Positions 19,443-31,500 of a stretch of 64,000 nt of DNA are shown piece after piece; position 1 is the stretch's first letter; each line of letters opens with the position of its first letter. The notes under the pieces are model-generated. The model made no database searches. It worked only from the letters and a program-made list of their open reading frames with translations, and was not told the origin of the DNA. Both the position numbers and the translations under genes were made by a program. Location: assembly GCF_029525555.1 (NCBI RefSeq), contig NZ_JAPDHZ010000003.1:372001-436000 (forward strand). Direction: 5' to 3'. The DNA is from Cohnella ginsengisoli. Its GTDB lineage: Bacteria; Bacillota; Bacilli; Paenibacillales; Paenibacillaceae.

Positions 19443-20160
19443 CCGCCTTCCTCCCCAATATAGAGCCTGCTTTGCCGATATAGGTCTCGGCGCCGCCTCC
19501 CTCCCGCTTCACCTTGCCCGTGTAGTAACGGACAAGGTCGAACGTACGCATCCATTCCGCGGGCTCCGTCACCGGAGCCGACGATTCGGACGACGCAACC
19601 GATGAACCGCGCAGCAAAGCTAGCGGGCTTAGCTCGCCCGGATCCTCCGCCGAGACCGCGATCTCCCGCTGGAGGCCGCCTCGCTCGTAACGGATGCTGC
19701 CGCGCCAATTAACGGCCATCGCTTCGACGGCCGGGTGCAGCTTGCGCAGCGTCAGACGGTCTCCAGGATCCGTCGCTCCGGGGAAAGTCAGCGAATCCGC
19801 CGACTCGTCCGCCGTCCAGCCAAATAGACCTTGCAGCAGCGCGTCGTCGGTCAGACGCCAGTACAATCCGTCGTACCGGCCGTCCTCGTAAGCGCCTGTC
19901 GCGAACTCGCTTTCCGCGTGACTCCAATTAAAGGCCGCCCTTTCCGCCGCAACGGCGGATTTGTAATGGACGATCGCGTTCTGGGCGGTAAACAGCGCAT
20001 AAAACAGGAGCAAAAACGTAACGATCAGCAGCGTCGGCATCAGCATGCTCGCCTCCAGCGAATAAGACCCGGAGGTCTGACGCCATAAGGAGAAGATATA
20101 GCCTTGCCAACGATGACGGACCGAGAGAAGAGCGGCATGAAGACGAATAAAGCCGAACAT
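19426..20160 (-). CDS. TadE-like pseudopilin
   Basis: A 244-residue protein with a basic cytoplasmic leader, then GSYSLEASMLMPTLLIVTFL, a prepilin-type hydrophobic helix with Glu at the fifth position after Gly. An extracellular region of about 190 residues follows. TadE-like proteins are minor pseudopilins required for Flp pilus assembly. It begins 5 bases after the Flp1 pilin stop and overlaps the TadG-like gene, so it is embedded in the operon. Confidence 0.83.
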   Translation of the reverse strand: MFGFIRLHAALLSVRHRWQGYIFSLWRQTSGSYSLEASMLMPTLLIVTFLLLFYALFTAQNAIVHYKSAVAAERAAFNWSHAESEFATGAYEDGRYDGLYWRLTDDALLQGLFGWTADESADSLTFPGATDPGDRLTLRKLHPAVEAMAVNWRGSIRYERGGLQREIAVSAEDPGELSPLALLRGSSVASSESSAPVTEPAEWMRTFDLVRYYTGKVKREGGGAETYIGKAGSILGRKADAQSQ

Positions 20161-20165
20161 CTCTA

Positions 20166-20381
20166 TTAACTAAAAAACGAATCCGACTTGTCCTCGACCT
20201 TGCCGAACAGCCGATCCAGGAAATCCAGAATCCAATCTCTGAACAGTATGGCGATGGCGATGATCACCGCCGCGATCAGCACGATCTCCAGCGTGCCAAG
20301 TCCCTCCTCGTTCCTCCAGAAAGCGTTCAGCTTGCCGCGCGCGTACGTACCGAGCTTGAATGAAAGACGGCGAATATTCAT
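20166..20381 (-). CDS. Flp1-family type IVb pilin
   Basis: A 71-residue major pilin candidate. The leader ends in NEEG, the cleavage point, followed by LGTLEIVLIAAVIIAIAILF with Glu5, the hallmark of type IVb (Flp) pilins, and a short charged tail (DWILDFLDRLFGKVEDKSDSFF). The small size is typical of Firmicute Flp1 pilins. It sits between the TadC gene and the TadE/G-like genes. The peptidase at 15.7-16.2 kb is the likely processing enzyme. Confidence 0.9.
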   Translation of the reverse strand: MNIRRLSFKLGTYARGKLNAFWRNEEGLGTLEIVLIAAVIIAIAILFRDWILDFLDRLFGKVEDKSDSFFS

Positions 20382-20408
20382 GTAATAAACCTCCTATTGA
20401 AAATGAAA

Positions 20409-21275
20409 TTATTCAGTCGCCATCAGCAATATCGAAGGCGTCCCGACAAGGACTAAAATAATGAGAAAAATGACGACGAGCGGAAACGCGAGCCTGGAGG
20501 AGGCGCGTTCGCCGAGCGTCTTGGCCGCAGCCTTGCGCTTTTCCCACAGGATACGGGACAGCTCCCGCAGCGCGGTCACGAACGTATCGCCGCCGCGTCT
20601 TGCGTTCATCAGCAGCGTCGTGGCGAACATCCTCGCCTCGGGCACGGCGCATCGGCGGCCGAATTCCTCCCAGGCGAAAACGAAGGACTCCCCTCGCTTC
20701 ACCGCCGTCACCGCGGCCTCGAGCTCCGCATAGAGCGGATGCCCCGACCTGTCCCGGGCGCCTGCCGGGCGTTCGAGGCAATGCTCGAGCGCACGGAGCA
20801 CATTTTCGCCCGCGCCCACCATCAGCAGCAGCCGATTCAGCATCTCCGGCAGCTCCATGACGATCTCGTGCCTGCGCTGTTCCAGCTTGCCGTACAATTC
20901 TTTTCGTTTCATGAGCGGCAGCAAGACCGCCATCGCCGCGCCAAGGCCCAGCAATTCGGCCCGATCCGCGAGCCAGCCGAGCATGGCGCCTCCCATCAGC
21001 GCCGTATACGCGTAGGCGGCGCATACGGCGGCATGCCGCGACAGCAAGGCGGAGACGTCACGCCCGCCTGACAAAGCGGACAACGCCGCTTGCTCGCGAT
21101 GCAGCCTCGGGGCGATGCGCGCCCATAAGCGCCTGCTGCCGATCAACGCATGCATCGGATCGAGCAACAAGTGCCTAGGCTTGCTCCAAGCGCGACTGCG
21201 ATATACGTACGCGAGCAAAGCTGCATGACACGAAAGCAGCAGTAAGGCGAATCCTCCAAGCGCGAAGCGCATCAT
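20409..21275 (-). CDS. Type II secretion F-domain protein TadC
   Basis: A 288-residue inner-membrane platform protein of the Flp pilus. It has an N-terminal TM, a cytoplasmic helical T2SSF domain (ELPEMLNRLLLMVGAGENVLRALEHCL ... GGDTFVTALRELSRILWEKRKAAAKTLGERAS) and a C-terminal TM pair. Its ATG overlaps the TGA of the restored TadB frame, which fixes the start at 21275. In the sequence as given it reads through from the TadB frame because of a frameshift, giving an apparent TadB-TadC fusion that is not real. Confidence 0.9.
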   Translation of the reverse strand: MMRFALGGFALLLLSCHAALLAYVYRSRAWSKPRHLLLDPMHALIGSRRLWARIAPRLHREQAALSALSGGRDVSALLSRHAAVCAAYAYTALMGGAMLGWLADRAELLGLGAAMAVLLPLMKRKELYGKLEQRRHEIVMELPEMLNRLLLMVGAGENVLRALEHCLERPAGARDRSGHPLYAELEAAVTAVKRGESFVFAWEEFGRRCAVPEARMFATTLLMNARRGGDTFVTALRELSRILWEKRKAAAKTLGERASSRLAFPLVVIFLIILVLVGTPSILLMATE

Positions 21276-22015
21276 AATCGGATATCCATAATGCGCATCA
21301 TCCACGCGCATACGCCTGCCAATGCGGCCAAGCACAAAGTAAGTACGAGCAGCCCGCCTCCCCGATACAATGGCTGCATATAATCGCCGGCAAAAAAAGC
21401 CGAGCAGCCCGACGAAGCCAAACGGCATGCCCATCATGAGCCTGGACTCGAATTTTTTCTGGGCGATCAAGACGCTGACCTCCAGCTCGACCTCGAGCTT
21501 CTCCGCGATCAACCCCGAGGTGCGCCGCATGACCTCGACGAGATCCCCGCCAGAGCGCTTGCAAATGCGAAAAGCCTCTGCGAAATTCCCGATCTCCTCG
21601 ACGCCGCTGCGTAAGGCAAGATCGCTCAGCGACTGCTCGAGCGGCTCTCCGTTGCGCAGCCGGTTCGTCACCGCGCGAATCTCCCGGAGCAGCGGCGCAT
21701 GCGGATCGCCGATCAGCATCGCCATGTCCGCTTCGAGCGCGCCGAACGCGGTCTCGACCGAGCGGCCGGCTGACAGCAGAGACGACAGCGTCTGCAGCAT
21801 GTCCTTGAAATGCAGCCGCAGCCGCTCCTGCCTGCGCCGCCGTAAATGTCCGGCAACCAGCCTCGGTCCGTACCAGCCGCATGGCGTCGCGAGCAGCGCG
21901 ACCCAAGGCTGGCGATACAGCAGCCATACGGCCGCGAAACCGACGAAGGCGGCTCCCGCCATCGCGTATATGCGCTCGGATCGGCCGAGCGCATATACGC
22001 GGTAATCCGTTAAGC

Positions 22016-22019
<4 letters not shown>
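21272..22019 (-). pseudogene. Type II secretion F-domain protein TadB, frame interrupted
   Basis: A cytoplasmic T2SSF domain (LHFKDMLQTLSSLLSAGRSVETAFG ... ICKRSGGDLVEVMRRTSGLIAEKLEVE) is followed by TM helices. After MPFGFVGLLGFF the frame is lost in a run of seven T (plus-strand A at 21392-21398). With six T it continues as AGDYMQPLYRGGGLLVLTL, a second TM and a TGA overlapping the TadC start as ATGA, about 248 residues in all. The ATG at 22019 has GAGGAGG upstream and overlaps the TadA stop. This is a probable sequencing error. Confidence 0.87.
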
Positions 22020-23232
<1,213 letters not shown>

Positions 23233-23251
<19 letters not shown>

Positions 23252-24439
23252 GCGTAACCGCCGCCTCCCGCCGCTACGGGCTCGCGAAGCTCGCCGTCGC
23301 CCGAACGGCGCCCCTCGGGTCGCAGCGCATAGGCCGATAGGTCCGGCGGCTCGGAACGTCCGGCCGGCCCGGCATAGCCCAGCGCGTCGAGCAGACGGTC
23401 GACGCCGCCGGCAAACGCGCCCGACCCCAGAAGCGCGCCGATGTCGGAGACGCGCTTCCACTGCGGAACATAAGGCAGCGACTGCCAGTGTGCTCCACCG
23501 GTCAAGCGCATCATGTCAGACGATGCTTCCCCCAACGCTTTGTTCAGAATGTACATTGACTTGCCGAAAAGGTCGGGCAGCCGATCGCCCCACTCCCGGA
23601 GCATCGACTCCGTCTTGCGAAGCAGCTGGGCGTCGTCTGCCGCGATCCAGCAAATCCTGCCGCTGAGCTCAAGCAAACGCTGCTGCCAAGCGGCGAAGCC
23701 GCCATCGGGATCTGCGATGATGAGATCGAAGCCGCCGTAACGGCGCAGCGCTTCGATCAGCGTCTCCAAGCGCTCCGGCGTCATGGCCAGCAGCTCGGCC
23801 GGATTGTCGGCCGACTCGAGGCAGCCCGCGCCGATCGCCGATCTCCGCGCGTCAAGACCGCGAATCCGCGCCTGAGCCGATGACGGATGCGCCGACAGCT
23901 CGTACAGCAGCCGGGACAGCCCGTCCGGCTCTCCACCGCCAAGCAGCGGGCCGATGCCGCTGAGCGCCTCCAAATTCAAATACATGACGCTATATCCGCG
24001 CTCCGAAGCTTGTCGGGCAATATTAAGCGCAAGCGTCGTCTTGCCCGCGCCTCCGCCGGCCGAATAGACGGTCCATAGCTCAGCCCCCCTCCGTCGGCTT
24101 GTCCGAAGTTGCCCCTACAAGCCTGCGAATCTCCGCTGAGAGGCGCGGGAGCGACTGATACTGCGCGATGGCAGGCAGTCCATCGTACTCCCCCGATGTC
24201 CCGCCTTCGGTAAGTACGACGACCTTCGCGCCGCCCGGCGGCATCTGCCGGACAGCGGGCAGCAGCGACTGCTGCACCATTAGCAGATCCGTTCCGCGCC
24301 CAGCTTGCAAATAACGCTCAAGCGCGTCCGCATGGGTGAAAGCCGCGATCTCCGCTTGCGGATCCCGTTCCTTCAAATAAAGCGCCAGCCGGCTCGCGTA
24401 TCCCGGCTGAGGCGCGGCGACGACCAGCCGAATCCCCAT
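23233..24439 (-). pseudogene. TadZ/CpaE-like pilus localisation ATPase, frame interrupted
   Basis: The first part (from 24439; GGGAGG upstream) is a receiver-like domain (MGIRLVVAAPQPGYASRLAL ... IRRLVGATSDKPTEG). It ends at a run of six G (plus-strand C at 24084-24089). With five G the frame continues into ELWTVYSAGGAGKTTLALNI, a MinD/ParA-type Walker A in which the signature Lys is replaced by Ala, and on to ...SYRLIIADPD-type and ILNKALGEAS motifs. The total is about 404 residues, the CpaE/TadZ layout. It is the first gene of the tad operon and overlaps tadA. CpaE/TadZ recruits the pilus machinery to its site. Confidence 0.87.
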
Positions 24440-24470
24440 CTTTCCCAACTCCTCCCTTTCGCCGGCAACG

Positions 24471-24520
24471 ACAAAAAAGCACCGCCAATTTCGATGTCCC
24501 CATCGAAATCAGCGGTGCTT
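24471..24520 (-). terminator. Terminator-like hairpin in the tad operon leader
   Basis: Two stacked stems (9 bp: 24477-24485 with 24512-24520; 9 bp: 24488-24496 with 24501-24509) are separated by a small internal loop. On the minus strand they are followed by six T. It lies about 140 bases after the ctsZ stop, yet also between a good minus-strand promoter and the cpaE ribosome binding site. It could therefore terminate ctsZ or act as an attenuator of the tad operon. Confidence 0.8.
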
Positions 24521-24551
24521 CCGCATGCCGTACGTTTGAATATATTTCTAA

Positions 24552-24579
24552 ATTATCACGGCCGGGCGCCCGTCGTCAA
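24552..24579 (-). promoter_or_regulatory. Sigma-A promoter upstream of the tad operon
   Basis: On the minus strand TTGACG and GATAAT are separated by 16 bases, each matching consensus in 5 of 6 positions. The predicted start near 24545 gives a leader of about 105 bases containing the hairpin at 24471-24520. Confidence 0.6.
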
Positions 24580-24656
24580 TCCTTTTTCGAACCCGTTCGC
24601 GCTTGCTTCCTGAACGCGCACGCGCCTTCTAGCGTGCATCCGCCCAGCTCGCCAAC

Positions 24657-27600
24657 TCACATCTTCGTCAGCCGCACGTCGTCGATATGCAGCGTCGTCC
24701 CTCCGGGCGAATCGACATAGAAGCCGACGTCCACCTGCCCGTTCGTCACGAAAATATTGCTGATGCTGATATACTTCCATACGCCGTCGTTCGAGATATT
24801 GTAGTATTGCGCCGTGCCGCCGTAGTTCGAGATCTCCGCGCGGGCCGTCGTCGGCGTCGTATTTTTAAGCCGGACCCGGGCTTCGAATTTGTAGTTGGCG
24901 TTGTTGACCGGCACGCTCACGACCTGGTGAATGCTCTGCTGATAGGCGCCCGCGAGCCAGAAAAACGCGCGCTTGTCCTGCGTCCAGGGCGACTCGGGCG
25001 GATTGGTGCCCGACCCGCTGTCGATGCCGAACGCGAGCGTCTGCCCGGTCGGATGCCATTCCGACCAGTTGCTGTTGTAGGCCGTGTCCCGGTCGAAGTC
25101 AGGATTGTCGAGCAGGTTCAGCTCCGACTCCGGCGTGCCCGGCGTGGCCGAGGCGACCAGCAGCCGGTCGAGGTTCACGTTGCCGCTGTTGCCCGCATCG
25201 TACTTGAAGGCGACCAGATTGGTTCCCGCGTTCAGCGTGACCGTCTTGGCGACGTCCTGCCACACGTTCCAGTTGGCGCCCGGACTCGCGAAGCTTACCG
25301 AGCCTGCGCTCGCGCCGTTCACGTACGAGGTCAGCGTCTTGGTAGAACCGGTGCCGTTCGCGTACCGCAGCGCCAGCGTATAGGTGCCGGCCGCAGGCGC
25401 GTTGACCCGGAATTCGGCCTGCCCGCCGACGGCGCTCAGGTTGTCCGCGAACGCGGTCCCCGAATAGTACCAGTGGTCTTTATTCACGCCTGCTCCGCCG
25501 GACAGCTTCGCGCTTTCCGCTTCGTACTTGGCAACGGCGGCCGCATACGGAACTTTGACGTAGTCCAGGTTCGCATTGCCCGTGTCGCCCGCATCGCTGT
25601 CGTACTTGTACGACAAGCTGTTGCGGCCCGCCTCGAGCGGGATCGTCTCGGTCTGCGTCGCCCAGGTGTCCCAGTTCGCCTGGTTCGCAAGCGTCGTTTG
25701 CTTGACCCGCTTGCCGTTGACGTAAATGCTGAGCGATTTCGCCGCGCCCGTGGCGTTGGCATAGCGGAGATCGACCGCATAATCGCCGCCCGTCGCCACG
25801 TTCGGGTAGAAAGTGACGGCCGCGCCGGCATTGCCAAGCCCGTCGACGAAGCCCGTCCCCGCATACCCGCTGTGGTTGTTGTTGACGGTTGCCTTGGTCG
25901 AGGCCGTATTGCCGGACAAAGAAGCGTCCTCGGCCTCGTACTGCGTCGCGGTGTCCGTCACCGTCGCGGATCCGCTGACGACGACGTTTTTGGCCGATGC
26001 CGCGCCCGCCGCGAGCTTGACGTAAGTGACGTCGCCGTAGACGTCCTTCGTCTTCGTCCAGCCCTCGCCCGCTGCCGCGCGCAGCGCGTTCAAGCTGGCA
26101 TAGGAGGTCGCGCTCGAACCGCCGATCGTGACGCCCGTGCCCGCTTTGCCGTGAATGGCCGCGAGATAATAAGCGACCGGCGCCGCGTACGTGCCGCTCT
26201 TGGCGCCGACGCCGAACGAGATGCCGCTCGCGCCGTTGTCCTGCGCCGTCATCGTCTGCTTGAAGAACCCGGTGCCTTCATAGTTGTAGGTCGTGCCGTC
26301 GTCGTCGTAATACGTGAAGCTCGTCTGCGCCGTGTCCGGGAACACGTCGACGTTGATCGTGGACACCGACGTTTGTCCGGTGTAGTCCAACACCTTTTGC
26401 GTCGGGATGATCGCCCCCTTCTTCACGAACACGGGAATGTCGCTCCACGTGCTCGCATTGACCGGGTAGCTGATCGTCTGCCCGCCCGCGTAGGCGGTGC
26501 CGCGGAAGTAGTCGATCCAGTTGCCGGTCGGCAAATAGACGGACTTGGACGTCTGCTGCTTGTCGACGACGGGCGACGCCAGCAGCCAGTCGCCGAACAT
26601 CCAGGCGTCCAGGTTGTTTTTGGCGTTCGTATCCGTCGGATAATCGTACAAGAGCGGACGGACCAGGCCGACGCCCGTCTCGTAAGCGCTCCGCTCATAG
26701 GCGTACATATACGGCATCAGCCCGTAACGGAGCTGAATGGCCGATTTGGACGCCTCCTCCGCGGTGCTGCCGTACACCCAGGGCTGGCGCTGCTGATGAT
26801 TGTTGCCGTGAACGCGGAATACCGGCGTGAAGGCGCTGAACTGGATCCAGCGCGCATACAGCTCTGGCGACGGATTGCTCGTCGTGCCGTCCTGCTGGTT
26901 GAAGCCGCCGGTATCCATGCCCCACTTGGGCTGCCCCATATTGACGGAGGACAGCATGGTTGCCCGCTGCTCCTTCATGCCCGCGGCCCAGTTGATTTTT
27001 TCCCCTTTGTACCATTGAATCCCGATATCCCCGGACCACAGCGTCGTGGCATAGCGCTGCGCGCCGGGATAGTAGGTCCGCGCCGTCTGCCAGACGCGGT
27101 TCGTCGAGGAATAGGCACGCTGTCCTTCATAGATCGCTTGCGAAAAATGGGTCGTGGTGAAATTGCCGAACCAGAGCGTGGTGCCGCCGGAGGACACCTT
27201 GTCCGTCTCGTCGTTCCACCAGCCGACGATGCCTTTGTCGAACGCGCCTTTGGAGTGATCCCAGTACCAGGCGCGTTCCGCGGAATTGTACGGGTCGATG
27301 CTGCGCACGGTGACCGGAATAAAATAATCGGTGTACGCGCCGTGTCCCGGGTACCAATAGCCGCCCGTATTCGCGTCGATCGCCTGCTGGGTCGTATGGC
27401 TCGACAGGTCGGTCGTGACGATGCGCGGCTTGGTGATGCCGATCATTTTCACGCCCTTGCCGTCCATCGTCGTCTTGAGCGCCGTCGTGGACGCGCTCGG
27501 GAAGTTCGTCGTATTCCACGTGAACTCCCCGTAGTTGTCCTGACCGTAATTTTTCCAGTCGTAATCAAGGCCGACGCTGTCGAGCGGAATGTTTTTCGCC

Positions 27601-28515
27601 CGGTACGTGTCCACGTTCGCGAGCAGCTCCGTCTGGTTCGTGTCCCACTCGAAGTTGGAGAAGCCGAGCGACCACTTGGGCATCATCGGCGATTTGCCCG
27701 TAATGTCGGAATACGAACTCATAATCTGCTTGGGCGAGCCGAGCATGATGTAGTACTCTACGTCGTTCTTCGTGTACCTTCTGCCCTCCGTCGGCGTTCC
27801 GCCGTAGTAAAACTCCATCTTGCCCGTCGCCGACTCGGTGTACGGATAGCCGCCGTCGCTGTCGACCAGCACGCCGTAGCCGGCCGTCGACCAGATGAAC
27901 GGACCGCCCGCGTCGCCCTGCTCGCCCGCATGGGCGCCGTGGCTGTTGTCGTTGCGAAGCAGGTCGCCGCCGTCCTCGAAGGCGTTGTAGCCGCGGATGC
28001 CGTACATATTGTCCGCCGTATTGTGCAGGAACCGCACGCCGTCGTAGAAGACGCCGCCGGACGACGGCTCCCAGAACAAAGTCGTTCCGTTCGACTTTTT
28101 GACGGTCAGACGAGCCGGACTCTTGGCGATCTCGAGCTTCATATCCGCCGTCGTCACCGTAATCGGATCGCCGGCCGTATTGATCGTAGCGCCTGCCGCG
28201 CTCCAGGTTTTAGAGGCGTCGATCATCGGCGTGTCGGCGCTGGCGGCGACCGAATTCGGCCGGTAGTCCACCTTCGCGATGCCCGAAGAGAGCACCTTGA
28301 TCTCGAGAATATCGTCGCTCGGCTCCGCGCCGTTGTCGATCGTCAGCGTGAGCGTGTCGCCCGACACGCTGCTGGCGGTCACGTTGCCCAGCGCGCCGAC
28401 ATAGGCGTACGCCGGACTTGCGCCCAAAGGCGCGAACAAGGCGGCGCCCAGCAGGACGGCGGTGAGCAGACTCGCGCTTTTTTTTAGCCAAACTTCCGTA
28501 GAAATGACGCACCAT
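24657..28515 (-). pseudogene. ctsZ: Secreted GH31 6-alpha-glucosyltransferase, CtsZ-like, frame interrupted in signal peptide
   Basis: The start at 28515 (GGAGAGG upstream) encodes MVRHFYGSLAKK. A run of eight A (plus-strand T at 28478-28485) then shifts the frame. With seven A it continues SASLLTAVLLGAALFAPLGA to the cleavage site near AYA, giving a 1285-residue precursor. The GH31 barrel holds the nucleophile in IVGWWNDETD (about Asp435) and the acid/base in TTLWSGDIG (about Asp496). Two CBM35-like modules (QYEAEDASLSG...; KYEAESAKLSG...) and a C-terminal carbohydrate-binding-like beta domain (NLLDNPDFDRD ... HIDDVRLTKM) follow. Size and tandem arrangement with the next gene match the Bacillus globisporus ctsYZ pair. 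That enzyme makes alpha-isomaltosyl ends on maltooligosaccharides. Confidence 0.85.
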
Positions 28516-28551
28516 CGGCAGCCTCTCCTTCCATTTTAAAAGAACCGTCGC

Positions 28552-31500
28552 TTACCAGCGGATGGCCACATTGTCCAGATTAATGCCCGATGCATTGCCC
28601 GCGTCGTACTGCACGCGAATCGTGTTGAGACCCGCGTTCAGGGACGCCGTCGTCGTCGCGGTGCTCCACGTATCCCAGTTCGCCGTCGCCGGCAGGGAGA
28701 GATCGGTCACCTTCGTGCCGTTCTTGTAGATCGCTCTCGACGCCGCGCCGCCGCCCGCGCTGTACCGGACGTCGATCGAATAGGTGCCCGCCGTCGGCGC
28801 AAACACTTTGAAATCGACGTAGTCGCCGGAGGTCGCGAAGCCGTCTACGAAGCCCGTGCCGAGATAGCCCGTATGGTCGGTGTTCGTGGATACGGCGTTC
28901 AGCGTGCCGAACTCGGCTTCGTATTCGTTCTTGTCGACGCCGCTCAGCACGACCGAACGCGCGGACGCGCCGGACGAGATTTTGACGTAAACGAGCTTCG
29001 CGACCGTGTCGTAATACCAGCCCTGCGAAGCCGAGGTCAGACCGCTCAGCGTCGTTTGCTGCGTCAGCGCCGAACCGTCCTTCGTCACCGAGGAAGGCTT
29101 CTTCGTCTGCACCTGCAGCGTGCTCGTCGTCGTCAGCGCGGGTACGGACACGGTCACTTGGTCCGAGCCGTAATTCTCGGTCGACGTGATCGTCTTCGTC
29201 GTCGAACCGTCGTACCAGCTGTACGACGTCGTCCCCTGCGGGAAGACGCGGAACGTCAGATTCGTATAGTTGGTCAGGTCGTTGCCGATCGTGCCGCCGA
29301 CCGTATACGTGCTATTCAGGTTCATCGGCAGGATCGCGCCCGCCTTGGCGAACACCGGCAGATCGTCTACGGACGCATAGTAGCCGATCGTCTGCGAGCC
29401 CGGACGCATCGCGCCCCACCAGAAGTCGACCCATTCGCCGGCCGGCAGATAGACGCTCTTGTTCGTCTCGCCCTGGTTCACGACCGGCGCGACGAGCAGA
29501 TTGTCGCCCAGCATGTACTGTGCGGTCAGGCCGTACGTATTCGTATCGCCCGGGTAATCGAGCACCATCGCGCGCATCAGCGGCACGCCGGTGTCGCTCG
29601 ATTTTTTACCTTCGCTGTACAAATACGGAATGAGGTTATAACGCGCGTTGATGAACTTCTGCGACGTCGTCAGGACGGTCGAGTCGCCCGTACGGGATGC
29701 CGCGTTCCAAGGCGAACGCTCCTCGCTCGGCGAAGGCGACGCCTTTTCCGAGTGGAACTGCATGACCGGAGAGAAAGCCGCCATGGCGATGGAACGCTTG
29801 TACAGCTCGGCCGTCGGATACGCATCGCCAGTGAAGCCGGCCAGATCCCAGCTCGTGAACGGCACGCCGGAGATATTGGCTGTCAGCCCCGCGAGCACCG
29901 CCTGCTGGTAGGCGCCGAACGTCGACTCCTGGTCGCCCGCCCAGAAAATCTGGTTCTTTTGCGCCCCGCTCGTGCCCGATCGGCTGAACGAGACGGCGTT
30001 GGCGTTTTTGGACAGCGCATACGCGTTGTACGCCCCGACGTATTCGTTGGGGTACTGATTGCGCATCTCGTCGCCCTTCTTGCCGTTGCTGAATGTCAGC
30101 GACCTGCCCCACACCATCTCGCCGCCGTCCGTCTTGAAACCGTCGATGCCGATGCCGTCGAACAGATAGGCGCGCTTGGACATCCACCAATTCTTCGCCG
30201 CCGTATTCGTGAAATCGAGCAGCAGGCTGTTCTCGAACCACGAGCCCGCGGGCAGCCGATACTGGCCGCCGCTGCCGTCGCCGACCGCATAGCCTTGCGA
30301 CACCATGTAGGACTCGTCGTTGTCCTTCTGCGTGTACGCGTAGCTCGTATACTTCTGGATCGGCACCTGCCAGAGCACCAGCTTCATCCCGGCGTTGTGG
30401 ACGTCGGTCGCCATCTGGGCCGGGTTCGGCCATTTCGTGCCGAAGGTGAAATCGCCGTACGAGAACGCCGCGCTGCCGGTTTTCGGCGTATAGGTCGCGT
30501 CGTTGAAAATATAAAACGTGTTCTCGTCGCTCCACTGCTCCAGCACGACCGCCGAGGCGGGAATGTTGTTCGTGTTCGCGCTGCTGAGCGCTGAAGTCAC
30601 CTCCGACTGCCGGTCCCACTCGTTCGCGGACATCCACAGGCCGAATGCCCACTTGGGCAGCATCGCCGGCTTGTAGGTGATGTCCGTATAGTTGGAGACG
30701 ACGTCCTTCAAATCGCTGCCGTATATAAAGTAGTAGTCCAGCAGCGAATTCGCGCCTCCGCCGGTATTGACCGTGAAGTTGTACATATCCGATCGCTCGG
30801 TCGCCATTTTGAATTTTGAATAATACGTCGAGTTGACGTAAATGCCGTAGCCGTTCGTGTTGATGAAAAAGGGGATCGCCATGTACGTCCGGTCGTTCTG
30901 GTTTTTGTACTGGTTGTACACGTAGGTGTCCACGTCATAGCCGCGTTTTTGGAAGTTGTTGTAATGCTCGCCGAAGCCGTAGAACTGCTCGCTCGTCGGC
31001 GAATACAGGTTGTCCTGCGCTTTGTCGATAACGTTCGAGCCGTCGGTCAGCCACGCCATGTTCTTATTGACCGAATTGTCGTATTCGCGCGCGATCAGCG
31101 TCGTGCCGTCCGGCTTGTACACGCTGAGTTTGTACGGATTTTTATCGATCCGTATTTTGAGCGCGCTCGTGCTGATCAGATAGTACGTCGTGTTGTCGGC
31201 AAACGTATAATTGCTGAGTCCCGTCGCGAGCGTACCCGTCCCTTTGGGAGACAGCTGCACGCGGAACACGTCGGCCGCCTGGAAGGAGATGCCGATCTTG
31301 GGCGACATCGTCCCGGTATTCGGCGTGGCGCTCAGCGTCACCTTGTTGCCGCCGTCCGTATAGCCGCTCACGCTCGCGACGGATTCCCAGCCCGTCACCG
31401 TGAACGTGAACGGACCGATCGTCTTCTCGTTCGCGCCATCCTTGTTCGCATGGATCGTATACGTGACGACGTCGCCCTTGGCGAAGGTGCCCATGTTGAT

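Noticed and set aside
24687..28487. A 1266-codon open frame antisense to ctsZ, and similar long antisense frames over the GH36 (2981-5152), GH4 (44820-46538) and phytochrome (53147-56017) genes
   Set aside because: They arise from high GC at third codon positions of the true genes. They are rich in Arg/Ala/Val with no family motifs, and the opposite strand has clear enzymes with correct catalytic residues and ribosome binding sites.
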